A DNA stretch of 64,000 nt, taken from Undaria pinnatifida. Taxonomy: Eukaryota > Sar > Phaeophyceae > Laminariales > Alariaceae. Under the pieces are notes generated by a model, which saw nothing but the letters and a program-made list of their open reading frames with translations, searched no databases and had not been told where the DNA came from. The DNA lies in contig JABAKD010000016.1 in the NCBI GenBank assembly GCA_012845835.1, positions 5,197,919 to 5,261,918 of the forward strand, read 5' to 3'. Both the position numbers and the translations under genes were made by a program. The first letter of the stretch is position 1; every line of letters begins with the position of its first letter. Of this stretch, positions 36,215 to 48,712 are shown one piece after another.

Positions 36215-36440
36215 TAAATCGACAGGCCGAACGCGCGACAGCGTGAGTTGGCGAAAAAAAAATCGATGCAAAACAACGAGCATAAAAAAAAGTGCAGAGT
36301 GGAAATGATGAATGAATCCTATGCGCGATAAAAAGTAAAGGCAAGTACGGGGGGGTGAGAAGGGAAAACACCTGCGACGGCTTTGTCCAGAAGGTCGTTG
36401 AGGGTAAAAACCGCTGACGAATTGAGCTTTGAGCTGGAGA
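36215..36440 (+). mobile_element. SINE family S1, diverged plus-strand copy
   Basis: CGCGACAGCGTGAGTTGGCG, CGATAAAAAGTAAAGGCAAG, a G-run, GAAAACACCTGCGACGG and CTTTGTCCAGAAGGTCGTTG follow the S1 body order. The head is not clear. Confidence 0.55.
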
Positions 36441-38242
36441 GCAAAAGTGACCGAAAAAAAAATCGGAGTGTGAACGTGTGTCCTTCACATTAAACTGATA
36501 TTTCCACCCCTCTACATCCAGCACAACCAGTGTCCGTGCCGACGCCTCCTGTGAAGTACCAGAGGTATACTGTGAGCACCTGCTGCAGGCTGTGAAAAAG
36601 TCAAGTATCACAGCAGTGTTCACGGCCAGCACCCTCGCGATTACAAACCCACCAACACCAAACACCCAACGGCAGACGTATCGATCTGATACAGCAGTGT
36701 GTAGTACAAGAATCCTTCCCTTGGGCCGACAAATCTTCAATGATAATTTCGCATTCGAGGTCCCGCGTTAATGCGGGGCCTTAACAAATGACAATACACG
36801 CACTAAAGTGGGACCTCGCACCATCCCGGGATACTTCGGTGCTCCGTAGGCACATGGACGAGGTCGTGACATGCGATTTTAACCGCACTGAACTGAATAC
36901 GCGCACTAAACCACACCGCACTACATGGGACCACAACAGAAAATAGCGGAGCAAAAAAAAAAAAACAGAATTACTTGTTGTTTCGTTTCCACAGCAGCAG
37001 CAGAGAAAAATTGAGCCCTGGAGACTCATCCCGTCATCAAGACCAGACCACAGAGCAGCAGCGGCGTCGCGTCATCGCGACCCAGCCCGGCCGGCCCTCT
37101 GCTCCCGACACGTCCATACGGACCGGGCCCGACGGGTGGCGGGGGAGGGACCTACCCCTAGCCTCGCGGCCAAGCAGACGAGGCAACTGCTGCCTCCGGG
37201 CTCGCGGTGAAGCTGCATCAGCATGCACGCCACATTTTTTTTTCCAGCAGTGCTGTATTCCGAACGTGACAATTTATCTGTGGCTTCTGTTTTTCTTTAT
37301 GGTTAACACGGCAGGAACCAGCATGGGGTGTGTGATGGAAGGGTGCGAGTCTATGACACCAAACTGCCCATTAGATGGGCAATGGCGCGACCCCTAGTCA
37401 CGCGACCCTTAGTCATGCGTGCTACCGGACTCGAAGCACGCAACCAGACACCAGAGCCCTCTGAAATGAATTCGCACAACAGGCGGCTGGTCTACATTCT
37501 GAAAACTTGCTGCGGAGTTATAAAACTCATAATTTCTAATTTCCAGCTTCACTCGAACTCCGACCGATAGACAGCTCACCGTCGTCCGTCGATGATTGGG
37601 AAGCTGTAGCAGAGAGAAGGCACCCCCTCGCGTGCGTGCTTGACGTGCCGGTAGGACCTTGCTTCCACCCGAAGGGCGTCACCACCACCCTCGGGTAGGC
37701 AGCAGTGCCGTTTTCACACGCTCTGGTTTTGAGCTGTCGTAACGTGATTGCAAGAGAGAGCGGTGCGACGGTGCGACACGTTCGGCGAGCAGGATACTGA
37801 TTGATGTCCTTGAAACCAAAGCTCAACCCGGTCTAGCTGCACGCTTGCACGCCCAGGGATCGAACGGCGGCGGCGGTGGTGCACGCGCCGACGCGAACGA
37901 AAGGAGGTACTAGCGAGCGCGGAGCAGATCTTGCCTGGCAGGGTTTGTCCTCCACCTCGTCGTGTCTTCGGGAGGACAGAAACGTTGTGATGGAAGGCTT
38001 TTCTTGAAAGGGGATTGGGAAATGACATATGTAACCGTCACTTGTAGACGAGGTATCATGTGTTGGTCTGTTCGACAAGCCTGTTTATTTGTTGCATGGC
38101 GCGAGGCGGTGGGTCTGTCACATACCAGGTAGCGCCGTACAACACGAACACCGTGCCGGCAAAAAAGTTGGGGAAGCTACACGCTTACTCATCAACGGCC
38201 TCCCTCGTTTTCACCCTTGTTTTTGTCGCGCTCTGAGTCACA
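36441..38242. other. Upstream flank of the DOMON gene; possible coding relics, no supported gene
   Basis: A frame near 37328-37390 reads CDGRVRVYDTKLPIRW, resembling one WD40 strand, and a stop-free frame at about 37553-37708 follows an AATTTCCAG acceptor-like site. Neither extends into a recognisable domain. The DOMON promoter should lie in the last part of the stretch. Confidence 0.3.
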
Positions 38243-40870
38243 ATGTCGTCGAGAATGACACCATCGGTGGTCGTGTTCCTTGGTGCCCTTGTGGTGGTCG
38301 CACGGTCGCAGCAAAGTGATGTCGAAGTGACGAAGTGCGCCACGAGCTCCCTCGACGGCTTCGACTACAAGGTATGTGTGGGAAATAAACCGTTTAGATT
38401 TAGGTTGTCATCGTAGTACTTGTCATATTAGACACGCAGGTTTCGGGCAAGTATGTGCTCCTGCGGGAGGCAGTGATGGGGAGTACCTGGTACAACTTCT
38501 CAAACGCGCTCCTGCTGTATTTTTACTGCTTCTTCTGCGCTGCTGCCTGCTTATTTCTGCTGTTTACTATACACTAGACTATGCTGTTTCATGGCTCTTT
38601 ATGGCTCGATTCAAAGGCGCATACAAACAGTATGAGATAATACACCATCGTCCAACGTACAAGTACCCGCCCCCCCGCCATTCGCCATCAAACATGCCAC
38701 AGGCGGAGCCGGAATCGGGGTTCGCCCTACACTGGAACCTATCTCCAGACCTCGAGGAGGTCTCCTTCAAGGTACAAGTAACGTTTTCGGTCGTGTGTGT
38801 GCGCCGTGCTATTATTACTGCGTATATACCTGGTAATGGAACAAACCACAGATTTATCATGCGCGAGGTCGTATGAAATTTAAGTTATTATTAATATTAT
38901 TATCAGTCTAATTGTTTTTTTCGTATGTCGACCGGTCACTTTCAACTGACTCAGGTCATGTTTGGTCATCATGACGTTTCCCCTCGCGTCGACGATCAAC
39001 ATTCCGCGCCACAAGCAAGCTTGGTGCGACACTGTTGCTTGCAGATATTGCAAGTACCGTGACTAAACAGCGAACATATCGGCCTTTCTCATGCTCGTAC
39101 GTAGAGCTTTTTGAATGCTACCACCAGTTCTCCTCGGAGACTCGCGCACAACATGCGAATTCCAACGTGAACGCCACTACATCGACGGCATATTCCCCAC
39201 AAAGTTAGGGGAAAGACTTGTTTTTGCCCGGTGCATGCGACACGTTGCACCCTGTGACCATCTGGAATGTCGTACAAGTATGGTGTCTTGGCATGTATTT
39301 ACATGTGTTGTATGGGTAACTCCGAGATATCATTAGAAAAAATGAAAAAATACACTTCAGCTGTGAGAGCGACCAAAATGGTCTTGACCAAAACTCAGCT
39401 TTGCAAGCTGCGTGCGATACTTCGATCGTGCGTGTTACGGGGTGTGTACACCCTCGTCAAGGATACCTATTATATCGTACCATACTTCAACTATCGTTCC
39501 AACCCATGACCTCTCGTACGTACACACGTGTAAAGTGTCTCTGGTGCATATTATTTTAGTGTAAACGCTGCATCTGTATCGCCGTACTTACACAAGCAGG
39601 TGATGATCGACGCTAGGATTCCGGGATGGATGTCAGTCGGCTTTTCGTCGGACGGTGATATGATAGGTGCGGACGCCGTCGTAGGTTTCCCCGGCCAAGA
39701 AGAGGTTCTCGAGTACGAACTCGGCTCAAAGGTGCGTGGCGGGTTTAGTTTCCTTTCGATTACCAAGCGCGGTTGTTGTGGAGATATCATAACGCTTATC
39801 CTGGGCTAGAAAAAATATCGACGGTTTACCCACGGGTAGCTCAGTGAATATTACTTACGCCTTTACAAAAGTACAAGCTATTGAGGTACCTGGGTAGAAG
39901 GTCAACCATGAACAATTGTGAAACCCTCAACGCAAATCCTTGTAACTGCTATCAGAGAGGACGTACTTTTCAGCAATCGAAATGCTGAGCAAAAGGTCCC
40001 CCCGAAGCTCATCGAGTCCGGCTGCCCCGCTTGCATGGGTTGATAGCCTAGCGTTCGTGGTTAAACGTTATGAATGCGCACGTTGTGTGCATCATGCAAT
40101 GTGGAGGCCGCCTTACCCATACTGCTGTAATATAAACGCTGAGAGGACCATGGCACCCTGTTAAAGACAAAACTCACAACCAATACCAATCAACACATGC
40201 CATTCCCCCCCTCACGCATGCGATCCTTCCCCCTCCCCCCCCCCCATCCCACTTCGTTCCACAACTGATCAAAAAGTCGTCCATCATCCAACCGCCAACG
40301 TCACTGATCGAGCCATCCATCCGGGAATTCGCCAACCAAGAGATCACGTTCGCCGAAGTAGAGAGATCGGCGACAACCACCTCCCTAGCCTTCACACGGC
40401 CGACCACCCCCACTACCGCGGGGAAGCTGCCCCTCCTAACCGGCGGCGACGACTCGGTCATCCTCATCTGGGCGTTCGGACAAGAGGAAACTTTCGGGTA
40501 CCATTCTGATGGGCGGGGCGCCTTCACCGTCGACCTCTTGTGCGCCGACGCTATAGCTTCTTCTGATTCTACCGTATCTTCTTCGTCTACTACAGGAGTT
40601 GACGTGCCTACCGTCGGAACAGAAGTGCCCGCGGCTGGATCTCAGGCACCCACCGCATCTCCGGAGAACTTACTGTTTTCGGTTAGCCCTACCGTAACCG
40701 CCCCCGTTTCTACCATAAACGACTTTTTCCAGGGTGTACCGTTGGAGGCCGACGGAGCGTCTCGTCTGCTGCAAGGGGGTGTGTTCGGGCTCGGGGGAGG
40801 AGGTGGCGCCGGTATTGGACTCGCTGCAGTCGTGTTTGGGCTGTCTGTTGCTTGGCTCGTCGTGGTCTAG
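38243..40870 (+). CDS. Secreted single-DOMON heme protein, probably GPI-anchored (AIR12-like architecture)
   Basis: Exons 38243-38371, 38703-38771, 39600-39731 and 40277-40870 join in phase 0 to give 307 residues. Residues 1-22 (hydrophobic VVVFLGALVVVA, then RSQ) are a signal peptide. The DOMON fold follows: FALHWNLSPDLEEVSFK, PGWMSVGFSSDGDM, GADAVVGF, SLAFTRP, DDSVILIWAFG and GYHSDGRG. Met87 (in GDMIGAD) and His186 (in GYHSDG) sit where plant AIR12 and cellobiose dehydrogenase cytochromes hold heme b, so a cell-surface b-type cytochrome role in redox is inferred. A Ser/Thr/Pro linker and a hydrophobic tail (GGGGGAGIGLAAVVFGLSVA) before the stop fit a GPI signal. The exon 4 acceptor (CAAAAAG) is weak and could lie elsewhere. 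No cytochrome b561 core is attached. Confidence 0.8.
39350..39485 (+). repeat. R1-related block in DOMON intron 2
   Basis: TTCAGCTGTGAGAGCGACC, TTTGCAAGCTGCGTGCGATA, TTCGATCGTGCGTGTTACGG and CGTCAAGGATA follow the R1 order in diverged form. The intron (38772-39599) otherwise has nothing recognised. Confidence 0.65.
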
Positions 40871-41097
40871 GGCGCAAGCATTAGCCTCGCTGTGGGGGTG
40901 TTGAATGTTGCTTGTCTGGTCGTGGTCTAAATGGGGTAAGGTCGGGGCGACTGCTGGGTCTGTTGCTCGGCTGCTCGTGGTTTAGATGCGACGAGTGTGG
41001 GGCAGCTGCTGTGCTGATGTTTACGTCGGGTGGCTCCAGCATTAGGCTCGCCGTAGTGGTGTGTGGGCTGTCTGTGGCTTGGGTGATCGCGGTCTAG
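40871..41097 (+). repeat. Untranslated tandem copies of the DOMON C-terminal tail
   Basis: Directly after the stop, in the same frame, GCAAGCATTAGCCTCGCTGT leads to CTGGTCGTGGTCTAA, a diverged copy of the coding tail (GGACTCGCTGCAGTCGTG ... CTCGTCGTGGTCTAG). A partial copy lies near 40950-40986. Another copy at 41030-41097 encodes SIRLAVVVCGLSVAWVIAV and a stop. All are alternative versions of the same hydrophobic tail. Confidence 0.75.
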
Positions 41098-44000
41098 GGG
41101 GAATAAAGGCGGGGCGGGGCGGGCCGACTGCTGTCGTGAAAAGTTCATACTTTTGGAATTTTGGGTGGTGGTGGACAACAACAAGGTATATGCTGGGGAT
41201 TAAACGCTTGCGTATATCTGCGCGTATCACAGGCCTCGAAATCGGGGGGTGGGGGTGGCGTCATTTTCGATTTTCATGGTCCTTGCAAGACGTGAGGACT
41301 GCATGTTTTGGTGCAAGGGCGTAGATTAGTGTTTCGATGAGGCGTCGTCATCAACTGGTGTTGTCGTTAACGACAAAAGCAGGGAGTGTAGGGGCATGCA
41401 GGGTGTACCAGGTGAAATGGTGTGCTCGTCAGGTCTACGTCAACAAGAAGACATCATTTGTACGATTAAGACTTGAATGTTGGAGGTACCCTTCATCCTC
41501 CTCCTTCGGGCTTCTCCTACCAGAGCCAGCTGTAGCAAAAGTGAACGACGCCAGCACATCCACAGCCCGAAAAAAAAAGTCGCACATGAGCATGGATACG
41601 TCGCAAAAAAAAAGGAGTACGAGTCGTTCTACGGTAGCCCCTCCAACTTTTCTTCAACACCATCGCCGGTTTAAAAACCAGCTCCCGGTCGCACTTCCTG
41701 AAATACGGTGCCCCTTGCCACCTAGACGCCGTTGTTCGATAGTCCTTTGCAAGCAAGAAAAAAAATGGAGACTTTTTGTTCAACAGAACCCTTCCTTGTG
41801 TCTAGCAGCCACGATTGATGATGAAACATTCGTAAAAGAAAATCGCTGGTTTTGGGGGGGGCTATCGTAGAATCAGTCGTACATAGTGTATCAACTGTCC
41901 GTATTTCATCAGGTAATCGCACACCGCAATTGTCTCCTGTTCCTTGAATTTCGTACCCTTGTCTAAACATAGACACGCACATCACGACGGCACACAGGTA
42001 TACCGCGAGGTTTGTACGCGCTTGTATCATGGCTGCACACGTGCATGCCCGCTTACGACCATTTTGAGGGGCGCTTGCACATCGATCAGCCGTGATATTT
42101 CTATCGCGAGCTAGTGTCGCGGCTACATACGCATGCTGGATTACCAATAGATTCTAGGCGCCTACCCGCCATCAGCCGAAACATCAAAGCTCCTCGACAC
42201 CGCCCGCAACACTAAACCTGTCGCGTTCGACGTTTTTTGCTCGAAATAGTGGCGTTTTAGACCGAGCGCGTTTCGGGGGGATAAGGCGACTAGAATAACT
42301 GCCGTTATCACGGCAGAGGCGGCGATAGTGGCACTCCAAGTGGACTTGTAGCTCTGTAGTTGCCCAGAGTTAGTTGCTACGATTTTCTGGATCTTTTCTC
42401 GTCGAAATGTTTGGGATGTTGTTTTTGGAGTCTCCGGTTGCAGTGTGCAAAGGTCATTACTACGTTTTTCTGGACCTCGTGCCGTCGAGTTTCCGGGACA
42501 GCATGTTTTTTGGAGCGTCCTGTACTTTTGGTAGGCCGAGAAGAAAGAAAAGTGTTCAGAAAAAAAATAAGAAGGATTTTCGTGTTGCTGGAAAAAAAAA
42601 AGGAAGAAAACTGATTTTTCAAGCCAAGAACGAAAACGGCGAGCAGAAAACAAAACGATGCATTTAATTTGCATGCAGCGTTGGGAGAAACGTCCGACAA
42701 CGCGAAAACCTTGAAGGCCTGTCGCAGAGCTCCTCCCTTGGTGTGTCTAGAGGGACGACCAACGGATGATAGCAGCCATCGCGTCAATCATATCGCGGCA
42801 TATGTAGGTCTATTTCCGCAAAAAGTCACGATGGAGCTTGGGTGGGTCCATTCCCCCAACAATTCACGATGGGCTGTTGATGCCTACTGCTGATCCACCA
42901 TTAGCACCCGGCGGTATACACATCCGCATCCTCTTCCCTTCCCGCCCCCTCCTCTCCCCCCTACCTCGCCGCATGTTAGTAGTGGGTGATACTGCACCCG
43001 TGGGCAAAAAGCACACATATTTGCAACAGATTTACAATGTTGCTACGTCGGGGACATCTGTTGTTGGTTTGCTTCGTGACAAGTAGTCGCGATGAAGGAG
43101 AACCCATCCCAAGCGTTTGCTGGCATGCACGCGCGCACCCGCGTGCGACAACACATGGTTTTGCTGTTTTCGAGTAGGAAAAATGGCTCGGAGAAAGAGC
43201 GATTCGAGCTGTGCAAACACGGCGAAAACTGCGGCTTATCTTTTTTTTTTCTTCGTTTTTCGTAAACGACACACGACACGCTAGAGCTGTTTACGGCTGC
43301 TGCTCTTTCGGCAGGCTCTAGAAGTGGAGAGCCTAAGGTTTGTTTTGTTCTGGGAGGCGAGCCAGCATCAATGTATAGTAGCAGCAGCCCCACAAGTGTT
43401 TAAACGCGTGACATTGGAGGCAGTGACGGGGGCGGGGGTTCCTTGATGCTGTTGGATGTTTAGGCCGGGGAAAGTTTTGGTCAACAGACGGCACCGTATT
43501 GTCGATTCAGCCAACTAAAGGGTCGTCGGTGAGCCGAATCGCAACTTACACGGGGGGGGGGAGTTGTGATGAGAAATTGTGTCGAGAGGCAACGCTTTTA
43601 CCCCTTGACAGACAATAAGTCTGCCTCAATTCGCCTTGACGGATGCCGCCGAATTCCTTCGCGTTAGTGTTGCGTACTCGGCCGTACAACCTCGGCGACG
43701 GTCATTTCTCTTGATACATTTGGTGCCGAGGGTTCGTGGTGGTGGTTACCTGCGCCTCCTTGAAGGAAAAACCGATGTACTACACGATCCGAGTGACTGT
43801 CGGATAACGTAATGGCTGATCGGGAAAATGTGGTTGTTGCCAGGACGTTTCCTAATTCGTTACTGACAACCCACCCTAGGGCTACCTAATACGATTCGAT
43901 CCGATCGGACCTGTGGCGTCGGGAGCCATCCTCTGGGGCATCCTCAGGCTTACTACTGAAATATAGGCGTGCATGTTCTTACTCAGGGTGACCGACGCCA

Positions 44001-44627
44001 CAGAGTGCACAGCGTATCGTTCGTGCCCTCTTACTATATAGGGACGACCGTCCACTGCCAAGGCGGCGGCTGGAAATGCCGAGGTGGCGGCTGTGGGTGG
44101 GCAGTGGTCTGTACGTTTCGTTATTTTAGCTTCTGAGGTATCGGTAAACTTGGCATGTGGTTAGCCCTTGAATGGAGTTTTTGCTTTTTTCGACATTTCG
44201 GCCTTTATGTCATTTGACAGGTTGGGGGGGGAGATCGCGTGCCCGTGCTGCCCTTGCTCTGTAGTTGTTTCTACCTTTGACAAGATTTCCCTGCCTGCCT
44301 GCTTGAGCCCCTTGCATTTTTTTCACTTTTTCTACCCCGGTAAGGCCAGCAAAACCGTGCAGAGCTATCAGTCACGATGATTTTCTCTGCTGACCCTGCG
44401 TAAGTCCGTCGCCGAGTGTAGAGCAAGCGATCGCTTGTCGATCGTATGTTCTTGGCAAAAAGAAGCGTGGCACTGGGATGCCTCGTAAACGATAGAGCGC
44501 GCCACCGCGGTGCATCGTAGTACCGATATGCTTCGTGCACGGTAGAAAGTGCCACGGGGGTGAAACGTCATCGTCCGCCGGGATACTTCTCCCACTGCAC
44601 GGGACACCTTTCCACTCGTCGGACATA
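41098..44627. other. No supported gene
   Basis: Frames up to 177 codons (41337-41870, plus) are open but resemble nothing known and overlap A-runs. A hydrophobic frame on the minus strand near 42270-42340 is also unassigned. One G-run is near 43551. TACCAGGTG is near 41408. Confidence 0.45.
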
Positions 44628-44830
44628 TCAGATTCCTATCAATGATCTATATGATATATGCCTCACACTCGTCGGACAGATCAGGTTCCTATCAATGATC
44701 TAAATGATCTATGCCTTACAGGGCAGGTAGATCAGATTCCTATCAATGATGTATATGATCTATGCCTTACACTCGTCGGACAGATCAGATTCCTATCAAT
44801 GATCTATATGATCTATCTTGCAGGGAAGAC
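44628..44830 (+). repeat. Four-copy 52- to 53-bp tandem repeat, GATC-rich
   Basis: Units start ATCAGATTCCTATCAATGAT and continue CTATATGATCTATGCC ... ACTCGTCGGACAG, at about 44628, 44681, 44733 and 44786. Confidence 0.9.
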
Positions 44831-44999
44831 ATATCCTTTGGTCGATATGATCTGCATAGCCTACAGATCATGTTGCCGGGTGAGAGCCGAACGATCTGAA
44901 TGTTCCAGCACTTTTTTCTTGGGCTGCATCTACACTTGAGCCTGTGGACAGAGCGTGTCATAACGACAGGAATATACTCTAGATGATCTAGAACGTGAT

Positions 45000-45870
45000 C
45001 TGCCCGACGTGTGCACTCTTCGCGCAGGTGCACTGCCGCCGCATGTACAAGCATTAGCTGCAAACCTCTTCTGTGGGAAAACTTCTTGAGATTAGGGTGG
45101 ACTTTTTTTTGCAGTGGGGTGAATGGGTGAATGGGTTGCGTTGAAGCGGCAGACTGCACCAAGCGTTTGCGGTACGGAGGACGCTCATACTTCCGTTATA
45201 TTCCCGGTCTCGCGAAATGTCTTTCGCCAACACACGGCCGCCACCACAACCCCCTCCCAACTCCAAACATGCCTCCATGCTACCGCCATCCTCTGCCACG
45301 CATGTCTCGTATTCTCTGCTCTGGCGCTTCTACTGTACCATCCTCTGCCATTCAATCCCGTTTCCGCTCCGTACCTCTCTATCTATTCGGGGCTCTCTAG
45401 AGCTCTAGCTCACGCATTCTAATCCCGATTTAACCCGCCGTAGCTATGCCAGCTGTCCTACCGCGTCACCGCTCCCCACAGTGCCGCCGGAAAATTTGGA
45501 GCTGATCCCTCTCATAATGCTCGGTCTGCGGGCTGGGTTCCTCGGCGGCAATGGTGGTTGGGGCGTGGGAACCACGGGGGCGGCAACTAGGTTGAGGCTG
45601 TTGTCCCCCATTTCCTCTTTAGTTAGCCACATTTCCTCGTTTCTCTGCACGGTTGGGACAAGGGGCAGGGGACGGGGAGGCAGTAGTGTTAGCAGAAATA
45701 GTAGTGGCATTAGGGTCTATCAACAGCCCCCGCCGCCTGTATAGGCAGTGGCGGGTCCATATTGTAATAAATGGGTGTTTTGTCGACAATGTTCACGGGT
45801 ATCGTGGCGGCATATCTGGTGTTAAGGTAAAAGACTTCTGCGCTGAGGGGTATCCCTAAATGAAATCGAC
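45000..45870. other. No supported gene
   Basis: A minus-strand frame near 45444-45710 reads as Pro-rich with NEEMWLTKEEMGDN but shows no recognisable domain or convincing exon boundary. Confidence 0.4.
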
Positions 45871-45877
45871 CCCAAGA

Positions 45878-46155
<278 letters not shown>

Positions 46156-46900
46156 AGTAATCGTCTGCATGCTGTATGTCGGCGTTTAACCAACATGCCC
46201 GGGGGTTGCCGAATCGAAGGTGTGGAATTTAGGATGCAGTTTTAGTCGTTTCACGTGTCAAGAGGAAGCGTTTGCATACTGTATGTCGGCGTTTCTGGTT
46301 GCGGCTGGTTTTGGTAGGTAGTCGCCCAGCTGTACCAACCGATCGTTTTGAAAGGAGGCAGCGCAGATGCGACCGGATAGGAGGCAATCGAGCAACCAGA
46401 ACCGGCATATACTCCCTTTTGCGAGTTGCCTCACTGGCTGCAGGGGTCTTTACAAATAATACAAAAAAGAGTACACATTTAAGTTTGTTAGCGGTGAGTT
46501 TGACTGGGTTGATTGGCCTATGCAGGGTTCTTGTCGGTCATTTGTCCTCGAATAGATACCTCGAAACCGTAACGACTCATGGCCGACAGTTACGGCATAC
46601 CTCTTCGACCAATGATAAGAGTCATCGCGGAGTACCTACGTAGGTGATCCAAGAAGTAGCATCGAACGGAACATTCGGAACAAAATAACACAGCAGGCGG
46701 GGCTGATTTTGAGCTACAGTAGATACGCCGCGGCTTGGTCATCACCGCCCAACACCCCCACTAACACTTTTTTTACCACTGCGAAAATGACACCACACTA
46801 ATTGTGAGCAGTTTTTTCCCCCACAAGAGAACGTGGGGGCGGTTCTGAACGGGACAACGCAATAATTATGATAAACACGCTGAATTCTCACGATGTACAC

Positions 46901-46970
46901 GGTGGGGGATCGAGGCGGGGGATCGAGGCGGGGGATCGAGGCGGGGGATCGAGGCGGGGGATCGAGGTGG
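46901..46970 (+). repeat. 14-bp tandem repeat, five copies
   Basis: GGGATCGAGGCGGG repeats perfectly four to five times between an ACGGTG left flank and a GAGGTGGTGC right flank. Confidence 0.95.
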
Positions 46971-47334
46971 TGCTGAAATATTTTCGGTTTTCCCTATAGG
47001 CAAGGCCATCGTAATCTGAGAACAGAACAACAAAAACGGCGCGGATTTCCCGGGGTCCGGAGTGCGGTAGATCACGGCTGAAAAACTCAAGCCAGTACAG
47101 CAGGTCCACTTTCAGGAACTCTCGTTTCGGACCAGGCTCATTTTATTCTTGTTGTAGCGTGTCATCTACCTCTCAATTTCAGTTTTATCATACGTTTTGG
47201 TTATGTTTCCATGCCAGAACCGGGCTAAGCAATGTTAATCCTTTGATAGGAGAAAAAGTTGTCACGTACTAATTACAATTTTGGTATTGTCCATCCCAAA
47301 AAAACGTGGGTTCGGCTCTAAAGGGTACAGACCT

Positions 47335-47605
47335 GGGACAGATCATGATCCACTGCAGATCATGTGTAGATAATCAAGATCAACTACTGTAGATCATCTA
47401 GATCATCTGCAGTAGATCCTGTTTCTGCCGTTATGAAATGTTGTGAAGGATCTGCATATGGAGAGTGCAGATCCAACCCAGGAAACATGCACTAGATAAT
47501 GCAGATTGTACGGTTACTACTCGATAACTTGAGCTAGACCATACAGACCTTCTTCAAAAAATCTAGATCATCAAGTGGGGATCGGTGATCTGTCCAACGT
47601 GTGGA
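47335..47605. repeat. GATC/AGATCAT-rich interspersed repeat
   Basis: TAGATCATCTAGATCATCTG, GCAGATCATGTGTAGATAATC and similar short palindromic pieces recur about ten times. The stretch is related in composition to 44628-44830 and to 44970-45010. Confidence 0.55.
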
Positions 47606-48640
47606 CGGGTAACTCCCACTTTCTAACGCTCGCTGTCACGTACTGTAAGTTAACTTTTACCTCGACCAAACGCTTATTTCTGAACTACTCGTAGGAGTGG
47701 CTGCCGTACGCTACCGGATTGTCAGTTGATGAGTTTAGCCTCGACAATTGAGCGAAACATTTGACAAAAACAAACCTTCTTATTAAGAGCGAATTTTAAC
47801 GATTAAAAAAAGACACTTGAGAACAAAATGTTAAATCGAATCTGGATTTGATTGCTCTAGACGCGCGTCGTCGTTAAAGGATCCGATTTCGGGGTATATT
47901 GAAATTTGAATTGAACGAAAAAAATGAAACATCTTGAACTAATTTTTTTGGGGAAATGCAAATCTAATTTGGGAGTTGGCCCAACTCGACGTGGCATGTC
48001 CGCGGCGGGACAACACACCCGGGGCAGCCTGGCGCGAGTTTTGGCCGCGTCGACGACCACGATCGAGGGAGTTAAACGCGAACCCCATCGAGATGCGACC
48101 GGGGCAATAGCCGCGTCCATGCCTACATGCCATAGAACAACGTACCCCAACGGTGACGCTTCATAAAGTATCATGGCGGCCGCGATGCCAATTTTTCAAC
48201 CTGCTCGCTCGGCCAAGCCACAGGAAAACCGACCCGACGAGCCCAAAACACGAGTAATCGCTCTAGAGTTCGATAGCTTCATCGCCGTCGCTGCTCCGCG
48301 CGCGGCGGTTTGAGGCTCCCTCCGCCCACCCAAGAGACCCTGGGGGTGATGGCTTCCTAGCCTGGGCCGCCAAAAGAAAGGAGAGGCTGGAGGCGGCGCG
48401 CACGCGACGACGCAAGCGGTCGCTCTTGTCTGCTCCCGTCGGTGTTTGTCAGCAGGGCGTTGTTCACTTGCTGCGTTATTCCTATTTCCCACATATTTGA
48501 AGAAGAACAATGCGCACTTTCCTCGATAAGAAGTAAATGAGTTTTATTTTTCGCGAAATTGTATCCAATAGTATTATATTTTTCCTAAGTGCGTTTTTTG
48601 TTTTAAATCGTTAAAACTGGCCTTAACCCTTTGGTCGCTG
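47606..48640. other. No supported gene
   Basis: Arg/Ala-rich frames on both strands near 47860-48510 are stop-poor because of local GC content. No domain was recognised. Confidence 0.4.
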
Positions 48641-48644
48641 AAAA

Positions 48645-48712
48645 AACGATCCCACACTAGTTCCAAGTAGTTTGTCCCCAAAACCGTGGGTGGACATCAA
48701 AAGGGGCTAAGT
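48645..48712 (+). repeat. Short dispersed element with CCACACTA end, copy 1
   Basis: CCCACACTAGTTCCAAGTAG, TTTGTCCCCAAAACCG and GGACATCAAAAGGGG. Related segments occur near 51740-51780 (partial), 54030-54100 (inverted), 61925-62000 and 62622-62685 (inverted). Confidence 0.6.

Noticed and set aside
36024..36740. 238-codon frame on the minus strand
   Set aside because: It runs through the complement of an S1 SINE copy and unrelated flanks, so it is a chance frame.
41337..41870. 177-codon frame on the plus strand as a gene
   Set aside because: It includes several A-runs and no recognisable domain; opposite-strand frames overlap it.
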